64,000 bases of DNA from Antedon mediterranea (taxonomy: Eukaryota > Echinodermata > Crinoidea > Comatulida > Antedonidae). A model generated the notes under the pieces. The model was not told where the DNA came from and searched no databases. It worked only from the letters and a program-made list of their open reading frames with translations. The position numbers and the translations under genes were made by a program. Shown here piece after piece: positions 36,455 to 46,586 of this stretch (positions are counted from its first letter, which is position 1; the number at the start of each line of letters is the position of its first letter). The stretch spans positions 16,717,001 to 16,781,000 of the forward strand of contig NC_092680.1 of assembly GCF_964355755.1 (NCBI RefSeq), written 5' to 3'.

Positions 36455-36469
36455 ATTTAATAAGCCCAA
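33941..36469 (-). CDS. LINE polyprotein: partial endonuclease plus reverse transcriptase
   Basis: About 840 open codons. The N-terminus has the second half of an APE-type endonuclease (VGMLYRPPNSN, YILGDFNQDLL, then TDHLPI). A full reverse transcriptase follows: VARVVPIFKSGNKSDVSNYR, YGFRKNSST, FIDLSKAFDTINHDILL, GVPQGSILGPLLFILYINDV, the catalytic FADDT, then FLGVHID. Host R2 sequence supplies the first few codons. The hAT-like insertion supplies the last three codons and the stop, so the native C-terminus is displaced. The protein is probably inactive because the endonuclease is incomplete. The clade within the Jockey superfamily is not settled. Confidence 0.95.
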   Translation of the reverse strand: MGLLNTIVGMLYRPPNSNVNSFNSDLEEILHKLNRENKNCYILGDFNQDLLKYDFQKTTQEFTNIIYSTSFNPLINLPTRITSYSATILDNIITNDDNISHCGVIVTDITDHLPIFMTTHLSLNTNTQAPITKQKIINDTTLNNLLIAISNEDWGELYLCTDTNTSYNLFIKKLSNLIDNNIPTKSNKPNGNTKKKPWITTGILISIKKKNKLYKKYLKNPTQLLKNIYKKYKNKLTHLIRIRKKQYYSKKLDAARHDSKQTWKVLNEVLNRKKSSVKPNEVINHSNKTLVCDPKGMSDAFNDFFSNIGNELANKIPNVNNSDFKQYIKESQSQSIFFNPTNEEEVIEIVSQIKNSNSEGVDNLSNRILKHIIAAVASPLVHIFNLSLETGMVPDSMKVARVVPIFKSGNKSDVSNYRPISILPTASKILEKIVQIRVNNYITKFNILNNAQYGFRKNSSTFMAVIDLVERITDALDKKKNTIGIFIDLSKAFDTINHDILLKKLEHYGIRGTALKWFRNYISGRKQFTSIDNTSSCLMDINCGVPQGSILGPLLFILYINDVFNCSNSLSFVLFADDTNISASHENLDTLIELVNGELKNVSDWFMCNKLSINVKKTNYIIFRNQRNPSNLENVNIYVNNKRIDRVKSTKFLGVHIDEFLTYKNHINVTARKISRYVGILYKVRHFLPTYALWTIYKSLIEPVLNYCNIIWCSTFPSYLDELFKLQKRALRAITWSKFNDSMTECFYKFKLLKIADINKYQIGLFMYNVTTNQDVRFSSLFIKNGSYHNYNTRSKDKMRLRKRNRTSTSFTVSCVGPKLWNDLNYELQSTKSIYIFKSSGL

Positions 36470-37157
36470 ATAAGTTAATTACATTAAATAAATGGCTATA
36501 CAAATTAAACAGATTAAGTAAGTTAAAATTGTATATATGTAATATATAGTCAAGTCAAGGTTAGTTTACTAATTATTGGTTTGAAAAAAAGAATATTTCC
36601 AATATGGATGTATTCATATAAATTATTTTTCTGGCTGTTTTACTTTATCGTTTTGATTTAGTGTTTCGCTTTTTTTTTTTTTGTATCTCTATTGAGATCC
36701 AGCCACTGATACCCATAGCATACAGTATTGTCATTTTTTCAGTAATTTTCCTTTGGATTTATATAAATTAAAACATAAATTAAATAAGTTGTATGTTTTC
36801 TCCTTATTGTGAATAAATTTTGAATGTATTTTTTTCTTGTTACTTGTAGAGGCTATATATATAACTTGATTCGGCTGTTGAGAACACATAAAACAAGCAT
36901 GTATTCGTAATAATATTACATGAAATGTAAAATAAAACATGATATGTAAAATAATAATAAGGCTAATTACAGCAGCAGTTTTTTGTTTTATTTTTCAAAC
37001 ACAGTAAAATACAAAACAATTGGCACAATGACGCGAACAATAGAAGCCTCAACAAGCCTCTCACACCCAACTTAACACATTGACTAACACCCCTATAAAT
37101 AATAATGGAATATTCCTATATTCAATACATGCCGAAAACGCAGGTTGATCCACAATA

Positions 37158-38100
37158 ATCCCGTACTTTATTTAGTATTATTACTAAAAACTACTTCTCT
37201 CTAGTAAAAAAGCGGCGGCTGGTGGCTAGGTTAAGCCTAGGCCAGAATCCCAGCCCAGAGGGGCAGCGCCTAGCTAGGCCCTAGCCTAGGGCCTAGGCTT
37301 CTCTTGAGAGTTGTTGTTGGGAGACTAATCAACATAAACAAATCAACAAATCATAAATCAACATCAACTAGGCCTAGGCTAGGCTATAGGCCTAATCAAT
37401 CATTCAGTCAGTCAGGCCTGACTAATAATATTATAGAAAGAATAGCCTAGGCTAGGCCCTAGGGGCCTAGGCCCTAGGCCTACAAATAGAAATAGGCCTA
37501 GGCCTATGTTTATTATGCTTATAATAATATTAACATTAGTATTAAGCCTAGGTTAAACTGCAAACTTAGGTATTATTATTACTTACAGCTGCTCAAAAAG
37601 AATTTAACTTTTCCGCCATTTTGCGTTCAAAAATTGCGCCATCTAAAGTTCAAAAATATTTTTTCATAGGCTTATTATTTCCAGACTGTCTATGGAGTAA
37701 AATTTTCTTATGTTATGCTGTCTGTAATGCAGAGACTAGAAAGTAGCGGAAAAAACAAAACTTGATTCTTGTAATAGGGATACCGAGAGCTGACTCCATT
37801 TTCATTACCACGATTAAACAGCGCGCACGTTACTATGCGCGCAATGTCATTGACGCGGTATTTTTTTACTTTGGTAAACACTTTTTATTAGGTAATTATT
37901 CTGAAAATAAATTAATTATGAAAATATCCTTTTGAGTAAATATTCATTTACCTATTATTCTATGAGATCAAGTATTTTTTATTTCCATTTCATTCAACCA
38001 AAAATGTTAATATAGTGGTTAAAAGATCGTTATCGCCTAGCGCGTATAGATTTTGTTTACTACGAAACCCTCGGAAGGCTCAATGACCTACCATTTTCAA
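37158..38100. other. Gene-free interval rich in AGGCCTAGGC palindromes
   Basis: 37220-37565 is dense in overlapping TAGGCCTAGG and GCCTAGGCTAGGC tracts, able to form many small hairpins. 37780-37860 has several GCGCGC steps (CAGCGCGCACG, ATGCGCGCAATG), a possible CpG-richer promoter for the downstream gene, but no transcript signal can be proved. Confidence 0.45.
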
Positions 38101-38106
38101 CCCTAT

Positions 38107-38356
38107 TTTTGTAGTTGAGCCTCTTATGACCTCAAAATGTATTTTATTCCTACACCAAGATAATATAGTTCCACATACCATGTGCTTGTTACTAAGAAAA
38201 ATATTAATTTTAAGTGCTAAAAAAACAGTTTTATCCCGATATGAGGCCTTTATGATTCGAATATTTCATAGTAACAACCCATATACCATGAAAAATATCT
38301 GTTTTGTCCATTTTAAAAATAATTTTTGGAAAATTCCGAGAGGCTCAACTACAAAA
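38107..38356. mobile_element. Inverted-repeat element of about 250 bp
   Basis: TTTTTGTAGTTGAGCCTC at 38107-38124 is mirrored by GAGGCTCAACTACAAAAA at 38339-38356, an exact 18-base terminal inverted repeat. The interior is unique in this window. Its class is unknown. Confidence 0.75.
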
Positions 38357-39740
38357 ACGCCATTTTATGGTATGATGTCATCGCAAGCCAATCAAACCTC
38401 CGCATTCGACCGCTCCGCATGTCTCACGGTTGAACGATTTTGGATTCTCGCCCTTTGATTGGTTGACGCGAATCAGCACACAGCGGAATAATTTTCTCGC
38501 GAGTGCCGTGAAGTCACATGGTGTCAGGCCTGTCCAATTACACGGGAAAATAATGCATTGAAATTCTTCGAATGAGGTTAAATAAACACTCTTTTTATAT
38601 AATAAATAAGTACTATCATATTTGATTGAATTTTACAATGTTGATATACAAAATATATTACTTAAAACCGTGATTTTATATAATTATTTTTACAAAAAAT
38701 GACTAGTTCATACAATTGTCGACTGAGGGCGCAATTTGTTTACATCGTTCGTGGCTAAAAACGATCATTTTCGGCGATGTTTTAAACCCTATATTTCGAA
38801 AACTACAAGTCATATTTTCATAATTCTTTCTTTATTATAATATTGATACAAAATACAAACATGCAATGTATAATTTGTTTGCAAAATATTAACTTTTAAT
38901 TTTACATCGTTATCCCTACTTGTAAAGTTGTATGTTTTGATCACCTTTTTAGACTTTATATAACTTTTACTCCTATTCTATGTCTGGTAATAAAAAAATT
39001 AAAAGACCTAATTCACCTTTTATATTAACTAACCTAAAAGCCTCCCTGCGCGCCTGTCCTACCAACTTGACTTAACTAGCTAGCTAGGCCTAGCCTACTA
39101 GGAGGTCTAGCTTAGACTTATATTAGTAGAGGATAGGACTAAGCCTAGCTAGGCTCTAGCACGCCTAGTAGCTAGGCTAGACTCAAGTCTAGCGGAGGGC
39201 TATCCTAGGATGCCTAGTAGTATTATGTAGTAAGATTTGTGTTTAATTTAAGGTTCACTCATATAAAAGTAATATTTTTTTTGTAAATTGTAATTTTATG
39301 AAATGTTAATTGTTATGACATGTATGAAATGGTGTACTACTAGGCCTAGCTAGGCCCTAGGCTAAATTGTGAATGTTTTGTTTGTTTTACTAATATAGGT
39401 ACCATGGAGTAAAGAATGCGTATAGGCATAGGGCCTACTAAGGCCTATATTTCTGTTGAGAAAAACAATTTTTCCATGTACAGTATGTACCTTTATGGAA
39501 CATATAAGTAAAGATTTGAGTTCAGGTGCACCTCCAGATTGGCATTAATTAAAGCCTAATAAATAATATAGTTAAGCTGTAGTAAAAAAGTACATTTAGA
39601 TTAGATACCTGGTGGTTAAAGAAAGAAAGTACAGTTGCTGTTCAGCTCACATACATCATAGCAATTAATTTGGTTTTAAATATTATCTTTTTTAAATATA
39701 TTGATTTAAAACATCCAGTTTTATTTTTTGATTCTACAGT
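38357..39740. other. Gene-free interval upstream of the four-pass membrane gene
   Basis: Contains further GGCCTAGC palindromic tracts (39070-39200, 39340-39365). The first coding exon downstream has a splice acceptor (TTGATTCTACAG, ending near 39738), so an untranslated first exon and promoter should lie here or further left; I cannot place them. Confidence 0.45.
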
Positions 39741-39754
39741 AGCTGGAAGATTAA

Positions 39755-42700
39755 ATGTCTGGTCAACTAAAGTTATCAAACCCTCCTGTAGCAGAATTGC
39801 CCTCAACTCGCAAGTCAAATCGGTCATTGCGTTCAACCAGCAGTCAAGATGAAAATAATGCAGATGTAACGAGAATGAAAAGATTCTTTGAAAGCTCACC
39901 GATGATTATGCATTTGAAGAGGCCGTCTTTAACCCCAAGGCCTAATGGAAAGGAGAATCGACTTAAGACCTCTCTATTAACACCAATGTCTGCTGTAAAA
40001 AAGAAATTGGCCCATGATTCAGACAATGACGAAGTTTCAGTAAGTCCCAGTTTAGCACAGTTAAGAATGACTCCAGGTAATTGAATACTAATTTATAGTA
40101 CATATTTATTTATATGCACTTGTCAATTGTATGACCCACTATACGACCTCCGGGAGAGGTGCCTCATGGATGCGTCATTTACAAATAATTATTTAAAAAA
40201 CTAGATGGTACGTCATATCAATGCTAATGATGTGTGAATGGCCGTTACCCACCATTTCATAAACAACGGGGGTCATATGATATAGTGGGTCATACAATTG
40301 ACAAGTGCATTCTATTAAAAACATTGTCGTCATCATTTGAGTATTTCATGAAAAGTTGCTATCGACGTGTGTTGTTTTCTTTTTTTATTTATCATCTATT
40401 TAAATTTTAAAGGAAAAGCCTTGCAGAAACAAAAGATTTTAGAAGAGAAGCACAGAATTGCAAAATCAAAGATTTCTACTGTTGGTCCAGGTGGAGGGGT
40501 CAGTATCTGGCCTGAAATGGACAACATGAGGTTGACGCCAAAAGAAATACATATGATTGTGATTATTGCTTTTATCATCATTGGTTTTGTGTATCAACTG
40601 TTTCATTTCTTACATGGTAAATGCCAGAATTTTGTATATTTTAGAACTTTGTTCCCACTTCCCATGCTTTGGTTTCTTTGGAAAAGCACCTACTAAACCC
40701 AATTAATTATACAAGTCACTGTAGATGGCTACTTCATTATCAAATATGATTGTTTCATTGTGGAATTGGGACTGGACCGTTTTAGACACGTTTATCACTT
40801 GTTGGTCCTATCCTTCACTAATAGTGTTTTGTCTTTTCTGTATGCATCTATATATAAATTTACGTAAGGGCAAAATTCGGTAAATCGCGCCTTACTTTTA
40901 GAATTTTTACTCGATGGTATGTAAAGTTGGTTCGTACTTTCGGTACTGATTTTAACCGCCTGATGTAACCCTGTTTACTAATTAAATTGAGTTAGATAAT
41001 TAGTTATTGACGATTAAAACGAATTTAGGTTCAAAGATTTGCCCCAAATAGGGGTGTTTTCCGATCGTGGTATACACTGTCTAATGGATGTCCATCTTGA
41101 AAAATACCCGCCACAAAAATGCGAGGAGGCTTCGCATTTTTCTATCTCCTCCTACGATAATTGTTTTTAATAGCTGAAAACCGGTTGAACAGTTCGAGTA
41201 CAGCATCATAATGTTGAAGACAGGCCGATTTTCTTTAAAAAATACTATTTTGATACATTTAATATACGTTTTTACAAATGTATTGATTTGTGATGAATGG
41301 AACATTCCAAATTATTTGGTTTAACCATACAGGTATAGATTTAGATTTATGGGCCTCCTTGGAGAATAAACATAAATAGTATTGCAATGCTGTACAATAC
41401 TGTTAAGGTATTAACCACTTTTGATCGCAATTTGAATCGCAAATGTCTTACTGTGAGTGTTGGTACTGTTAGATGTAATATAAAAATATATACAAATAAA
41501 CTTTATTACTGTGAGTGTGGGTAGGCCCTACTGTTAGATTATAAACATATAATATACAAATAAACATTCCAAATTATTTGGTTTAACCATAGAGGTATAG
41601 ATTTAGATTTATGGGCCCCCTTGGAGAATAAACATAAATAGTATTGCAATGCTGTACAATACTGTTAAGGTATTAACCACTTTTGATCGCAATTTGAATC
41701 GCAAATTTCTTACTGTGAGTGTTGGTACTGTTAGATGTAATATAAAAATATATACAAATAAACTTTATTACTGTGAGTGTGGGTAGGCCCTACTGTTAGA
41801 TTATAAACATATAATATACAAATAAATAAACGTTATTACTGACAGTTGCTTCTCAACGTTTGTATTAATTAATAATTTAAAAATATATAAACGTCGTAGT
41901 GGTGTATCGTTACATGTACTTTACTATTTCAATCGACTATGACAGTGAGAGTTTTAACAAAGTACCGTATTAAATCGTAAATGTTTTACTGTATTTAGTG
42001 GTATATTATTTATAGGCCTATAAAACATTAAAAACAATATTTCGTTACTGAGTGGATAGAATATATTTTAAAATGTTTCCTCTTTGTACCTATCTTCTTC
42101 CCCCATCCCTCAACCCTTAATGTTACATACAAAACACAAATTGGGTTTGTTTAAATGAGTCCAAATAAAAAAATTTGTTTCTCTCTCGGAAGTAATTCCC
42201 AGGGTGCTAATTTTGGTTGACTACATAAATCATTGTGTATATTTATTCGTTTCTGTAAACGACAATGTATTATAGTCCTGCGGTACGTACATTTGAAATC
42301 TCCATTTTTTTCTCGCTGGAAATACTGTGTATTCGAGAACCATCTGTGGGCACAGCCTAGATGGTACGCGAGCGAAGCGAGCGTGCCATCTAGTTGTAAA
42401 CAAATAATTTTAATTGAATAATTTTTAAAAAATGAATAAAATAAAATATTACACTTTTTTAACTAGTTATTCTACACTATCAAACTTTATGTGATAAAAA
42501 GTATGATGCGCCCAAATATTGTAGAGATATGCCTAAATATGGTAGTGATATGACATCATCATCCATATATGGGCACATCACATTTTTTTTTTTGTAGACA
42601 GAGCTTTACACATAATCAGGAGTAATATTTGTAAAACAGCCAGAAAGAAATTGCACAGGCTCTTTCTGTTAACACTAAACCTTTTTCTGTTAGTGATAAT

Positions 42701-45616
42701 TGAATATACTTTTAATTACATCTTGAGTAAGGACACAATAGTGTATTATAACACACCTGATTGTATTCTTGCAATTTGATTGGTCAATTACATGTTTCAT
42801 TTGGAATTAGCCCTATCTAATAAAAAGGGATATCTAATGGTGATAATGAACGACTCTAATACACGTTTAGCTTTCTGTAAACATATTGAGAATATTTGCC
42901 ATGTGATGTTGTTGACTTATCACGTTTGTAAATCTTGCTATGTGATCCGTCTATAACTGTTCTACTCCTCGTCTAAAGTTGGGGCACTGCCTTTTTAATG
43001 GCCTAGCTTCCCGGCCTAGCCTTCGGCAATGATTTACAATGGATAACTTGAATAAAGTAGGTGCGTTAAACTAAAAATGTTGTATACGTTGAATGGAGAG
43101 AATATTTCATTTGTTACAAAAATAACTGCTCTATTTAACTCGGCTCCACCTCGTTAAATGAAAGCAGTCAATTTTTCAGAGAATATTCTCACCATTGAAC
43201 TCATAAACATTAATTATTATTATATTTATTGATTTATTTATTCTAATCTACCAGGAAATACTTTTAATACAATCATAGAATGCAGCAACAAACTGCAATC
43301 ATTCTCATCTATGCATCCGCTGGACCTGTCTAATCAAGACAATTTCAACTCAACCTGTTTAGTATGGCACGATGGATTTTACAGATTATTGGTAATCACT
43401 TTTTACAAAACTAATATTTATTGTCACTTTGAAGAACTATGGAAGATCCTTTTTTTTTATATAATTAGTAAAAAAATTGGATCAAGGATATGCAAGAGAC
43501 GCTGTAAATAATATGACAAACTATGATGAAAAAATTATAAAATTGTTTTATTCAGATGTCCAAAGTTGCATTTTATATGCCAAAAATTGTACATGAATTT
43601 TTAATCCATGACATGCTCAATATAGCCTGAAACACATTTTTTTCCTAATTTGATTAGGAAAAAAAATGTTTCCTAATTAGATATAAATGTATTTTTTCAT
43701 ACTGTAGCTGTTTTATATTAATAAAAAATACTGTACAGTATGATAATTGATTTTCTTTTTTTTATTATATATTAATAATGAATACATTTTATTACAACAG
43801 AACTACATAGAAGAAGAACTAGGGACTGACTTGTCCAAGACCCCAGCCTCATACCAGCTTGCTATTCTTCTTTATCTCGCTGGCTTGGCAACTCTTCTCT
43901 ACTTTCTCGCTGACAACATGCTGGCAAAGAGTAAGCTCACGCCAAAGAGAATTAAAAGCTGGTAAGGTTTAATGTATTATAATATGTATTTAACTATTTT
44001 AAACATCTTAAACTATAATATGCTATAATATTTTATTGCTACAACCCTGGTTCTAGGTCAGGATTAGACCCTGGCTCTAGGTCAGGATTAAACCCTGGCA
44101 CTAGATCAGGATTTGACCCTAGCACGAGATCAGGATTAGACCCTGGCACCAGGTCACGATTGAACCCTGGCACTAGGTCAGGATTAGACCCTGGCACTAG
44201 GTCAGGATAGGACCCTGGCACACGGTCAGGATTGGACCCTGGCACACGGTCAGGATTGGACCCTGGCACTAGGTCAGGATTGGACCCTGGCATTAGGTCA
44301 GGATTGGACCCTGGCACTACGTCAGGATAGGACCCTGGCATGAGGTCAGGATAGGACCCTGGCACGAGGTCAGGATTGGACCCTGGCACTAGGTCAGTAT
44401 TTCAGTATGTATTGGTACTCACTTTCGAATCAGTGGCACACACCTTTCGGTGGTGCGTCCATACAAATATAAACAACAACATATAAAAGGTAAATGATGA
44501 TAAAACTTACATAATTAACTTATATTGAAAATGTAGGATTGGACCCTGGCACGCGGTCAGGATAGGACCCTGGCACACGGTCAGGATTGGACCCTGGCAC
44601 TAGGTCAGGATGGGACCCTGGCATTAGGTCAGGATTGAACCCTGGCACTAGGTCAGGATTGGACCCTGGCACTAGGTCAGGATGGGACCCTGGCATTAGG
44701 TCAGGATTGAACCCTGGTACTAGGTCAGGATTGGACCCTGGGATTGAAAGGCAGCATGTTAACCACCAAACTACTAACTCTCTACTTTACTAATACTAAT
44801 AGTTTATTTTATATATAGGATTTCACTTCTTGTGTGCATTGGATCTTGGACTATTTTGATTGTATCAATGTTAATTGAAGCTCAGAAAATGGAAGTGCTT
44901 GTCCAAAGAAATGTACATGAATTCAACTCCAAACTTGTAAGTACTCGACACACACAATTCACTTCTCAATAATATGATTTTAAATAAAGGTGAGTCATTG
45001 GGAGGGGTGGAAGTAGGAGTAATGCCTCTTCCTAATTTTTGTGTTAAGCTCTGTTTACACTATCCAACTAGTTGGACAAAAAAAGTGTGATGTGCGAAGT
45101 ATGGTAGTGATATAACATCATCATGTCCATATAATGGGCGCATCACATTTTTAGTGTAGACAGGACTTTATTGGGACAAATATGGAACGATTTGAGGTGT
45201 TTAGAATCAAGATTTTACAAATCAAAGTGGTTTGTTGTATTTAGTAATGAAGATGATTGACTATGTTTATACTATAGCATAAAATGCAGTGCCCTAATGA
45301 AAACCATTTATAACTGTTCGGGCTACCAACTACTATATGTATTTCTTAACACAAATATTTAATATATTTTTTTCAGAGTCAGCTTGTGTATTTGAACTTT
45401 GACCTATCTCATTATCATAATATCTTGCTCTACTGGAGAACAAGATGTCTTCCACCAACAAGCAAAGGAATGTTAAGCATACTAGGAATTGTCAACGTCC
45501 AGGACGTGTCCTATTATTTGCAGTATTACAGTCTACCGGTATTAACAGCATTGCTTACTCCAATCATTAAACTCATTCTGGCATTGAAGGAAATATATAG
45601 TGTAAATGTTTACTGA
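39755..45616 (+). CDS. Unrecognised four-pass membrane protein with CDK-like sites and a KEN box, six exons
   Basis: Exons: 39755-40076, 40413-40616, 43255-43391, 43801-43961, 44819-44936 and 45377-45616. They give 393 aa with clean GT-AG borders and phases 1, 1, 0, 2, 0. Residues 1-150 are polar and disordered, with Ser/Thr-Pro sites at 48, 60, 76, 97 and 106 and a KEN at 66-68. Transmembrane segments lie at about 153-174, 239-258, 276-295 and 366-385. The loop after the first has an N-glycosylation sequon (NST, 207-209), which fits a cytosolic or nucleoplasmic N-terminus. I do not recognise the family. The motifs suggest cell-cycle control of an ER or nuclear-envelope protein, but that is inference. 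Introns 1, 2 and 5 carry mobile elements and intron 4 a minisatellite. Confidence 0.85.
40114..40310. mobile_element. MITE (TGCACTTGTCAATTG family), intron 1 of the membrane gene
   Basis: The 29-base terminal inverted repeats are nearly exact: TGCACTTGTCAATTGTATGA then CCCACTATA at the left, and the mirror (TATAGTGGGTCATACAATTG then ACAAGTGCA) at the right. An older copy lies in STOML2 intron 2 (60228-60520). Confidence 0.88.
40847..42393 (+). mobile_element. Non-autonomous Helitron, 1.55 kb, intron 2 of the membrane gene
   Basis: The start TCTATATATAAATTTACG follows an A; the end ATCTAG precedes a T, with the GC-rich hairpin just before it (one arm has GTGCC instead of GTACC). Between the 5' and 3' modules there is a 262-bp tandem duplication (41301-41562 and 41563-41824) that is almost identical copy to copy, so it is recent. 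Confidence 0.92.
42471..42607. mobile_element. MITE (TCTACACTATCAAAC family), intron 2 of the membrane gene
   Basis: TCTACACTATCAAACTTTAT at the left, GTAGACAGAGCTTTA at the right, with ATATGGTAGTGATATGACAT in the middle. It begins only about 80 bp past the Helitron 3' end. Confidence 0.82.
44039..44745. repeat. 24-bp minisatellite, two blocks, intron 4 of the membrane gene
   Basis: The unit is GGATTGGACCCTGGCACTAG plus GTCA. Block 1 (44039-44400) has about 15 copies and block 2 (44535-44745) about 9, same orientation, separated by about 135 bases of non-repeat sequence. Being 24 bp and stop-free, it gives open frames on both strands (Pro-Gly-Ser-Asn-Pro-Asp-Leu-Val), which I take as artefacts because they lie between two spliced exons. 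Confidence 0.95.
45046..45172. mobile_element. MITE (TCTACACTATCAAAC family), intron 5 of the membrane gene
   Basis: AGCTCTGTTTACACTATCCA at the left after TTA, and AGTGTAGACAGGACT before TTA at the right, giving a TTA target duplication as in PIF/Harbinger MITEs. Confidence 0.85.
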
Positions 45617-45654
45617 ACATAAATACAGTATGTTAGTTAAGTTGATAAGAAGCA

Positions 45655-45660
45655 AATAAA
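45655..45660 (+). terminator. Polyadenylation signal AATAAA of the four-pass membrane gene
   Basis: AATAAA lies 39 bases after the stop codon, on the coding strand, with a T-rich tract following at 45670-45700. It implies a very short 3' UTR. Confidence 0.6.
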
Positions 45661-46586
45661 GCCTTGATTAAGTTTGTAAATAAATAAATTTTGTACAATT
45701 AAATCTAACCAGACTAGACGTGGATCGATGTTCCTATTTTTTGTTGATATTATATATAATATCTCTATTATTTCTCCTGAACAAAAACAAAATATTATGC
45801 TACACCAAATGTTTTTTAAAGTTCTAAAATCTGCAGTATTCTTCTATTTCATGGACAGGGTACTGTAATGCTTTGTTATCCAATTTAATTTGTCCAGCTT
45901 TGGAGGACTTTTAGTATTGACCGACGGTGCTAAACTGATATACACTAGTTACAATAAAAAAGATAGGACATTATGCTAAGTTGTTCAGCACTTCATTTTA
46001 ATTAGTAGAGTAACACTTTAGGCTCAATTTCAAAATCCTGAAACCACCCCTGTTCAGAAGCAGTGAAATGAATATACTGTAATATATTTTTTACTATATA
46101 ATATAAATATTACTGTTAACTTAAAAGTTAACAGTAATATATAGGCTTGTAAATTGGGAGAAGGGGGATTGGGTGTCATCTTACTGCTTGGACTTAAAAG
46201 TCCTAAACAAGAAAATCAGCTGCTTTGAACGTCTAACAATGGTCTAGATTATCTTTTCATAAATTAACACAAAGCATGCTGACCAACAATACACTATAAA
46301 CATAAAACATATTTCTACAATATATTTTCTCTCCCATAGAAACTAATGTGTAAAGCTGTATTTATACTCTCATCAGGGTTGGCGATAAAAGTAATATTAA
46401 TACACAGTTTTCAAAGCAATAATGTCTAAAGGAAACACAATTAAACTCGTAATTTGTTTTAGTAACCTTTGTGTAGACTATGTTTATAAGGAGACACAAA
46501 CCTCTTTGTTTGCAAAGTCCGAGATTCAACCTTTGCTTTAAATGATAAAAAAAAATATATATGTATGCTTAGAACAAATAAGTAAA
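45661..46586. other. Convergent intergenic interval
   Basis: Lies between the 3' ends of two convergent genes. The notable feature is a palindrome at 46107-46140 (ATATTACTGTTAACTT and its complement with a 2-base centre). No coding signal. Confidence 0.5.

Larger units (their letters stand above)
31690..37157. mobile_element. Long inverted-repeat element R2, host to nested insertions
   Basis: The left arm (31690-32527) begins at TTATTTATAGGGGTGTTAG, missing the outermost 45-50 bases. The right arm (36455-37157, reversed) is complete and ends in the mirror of R1's first bases (GATCCAC at 37151-37157). Compared with R1, two insertions split it: a LINE 3' fragment at 32004-32366 and a 5'-truncated LINE at about 32528-36454. 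Without these the element would be about 1.2 kb. Confidence 0.78.

Noticed and set aside
33941-36469. Treating the long reverse-transcriptase frame as a host gene
   Set aside because: It has endonuclease and reverse-transcriptase motifs, a hexamer-repeat 3' tail and an exact insertion point in R2, so it is a LINE.
38126-38458. 110-codon plus-strand frame
   Set aside because: It runs through the 250-bp inverted-repeat element and out the other side; no domain or splice support.
44039-44793. Proline/glycine/aspartate-rich open frames on both strands
   Set aside because: They come from the 24-bp minisatellite inside an intron of the four-pass membrane gene.
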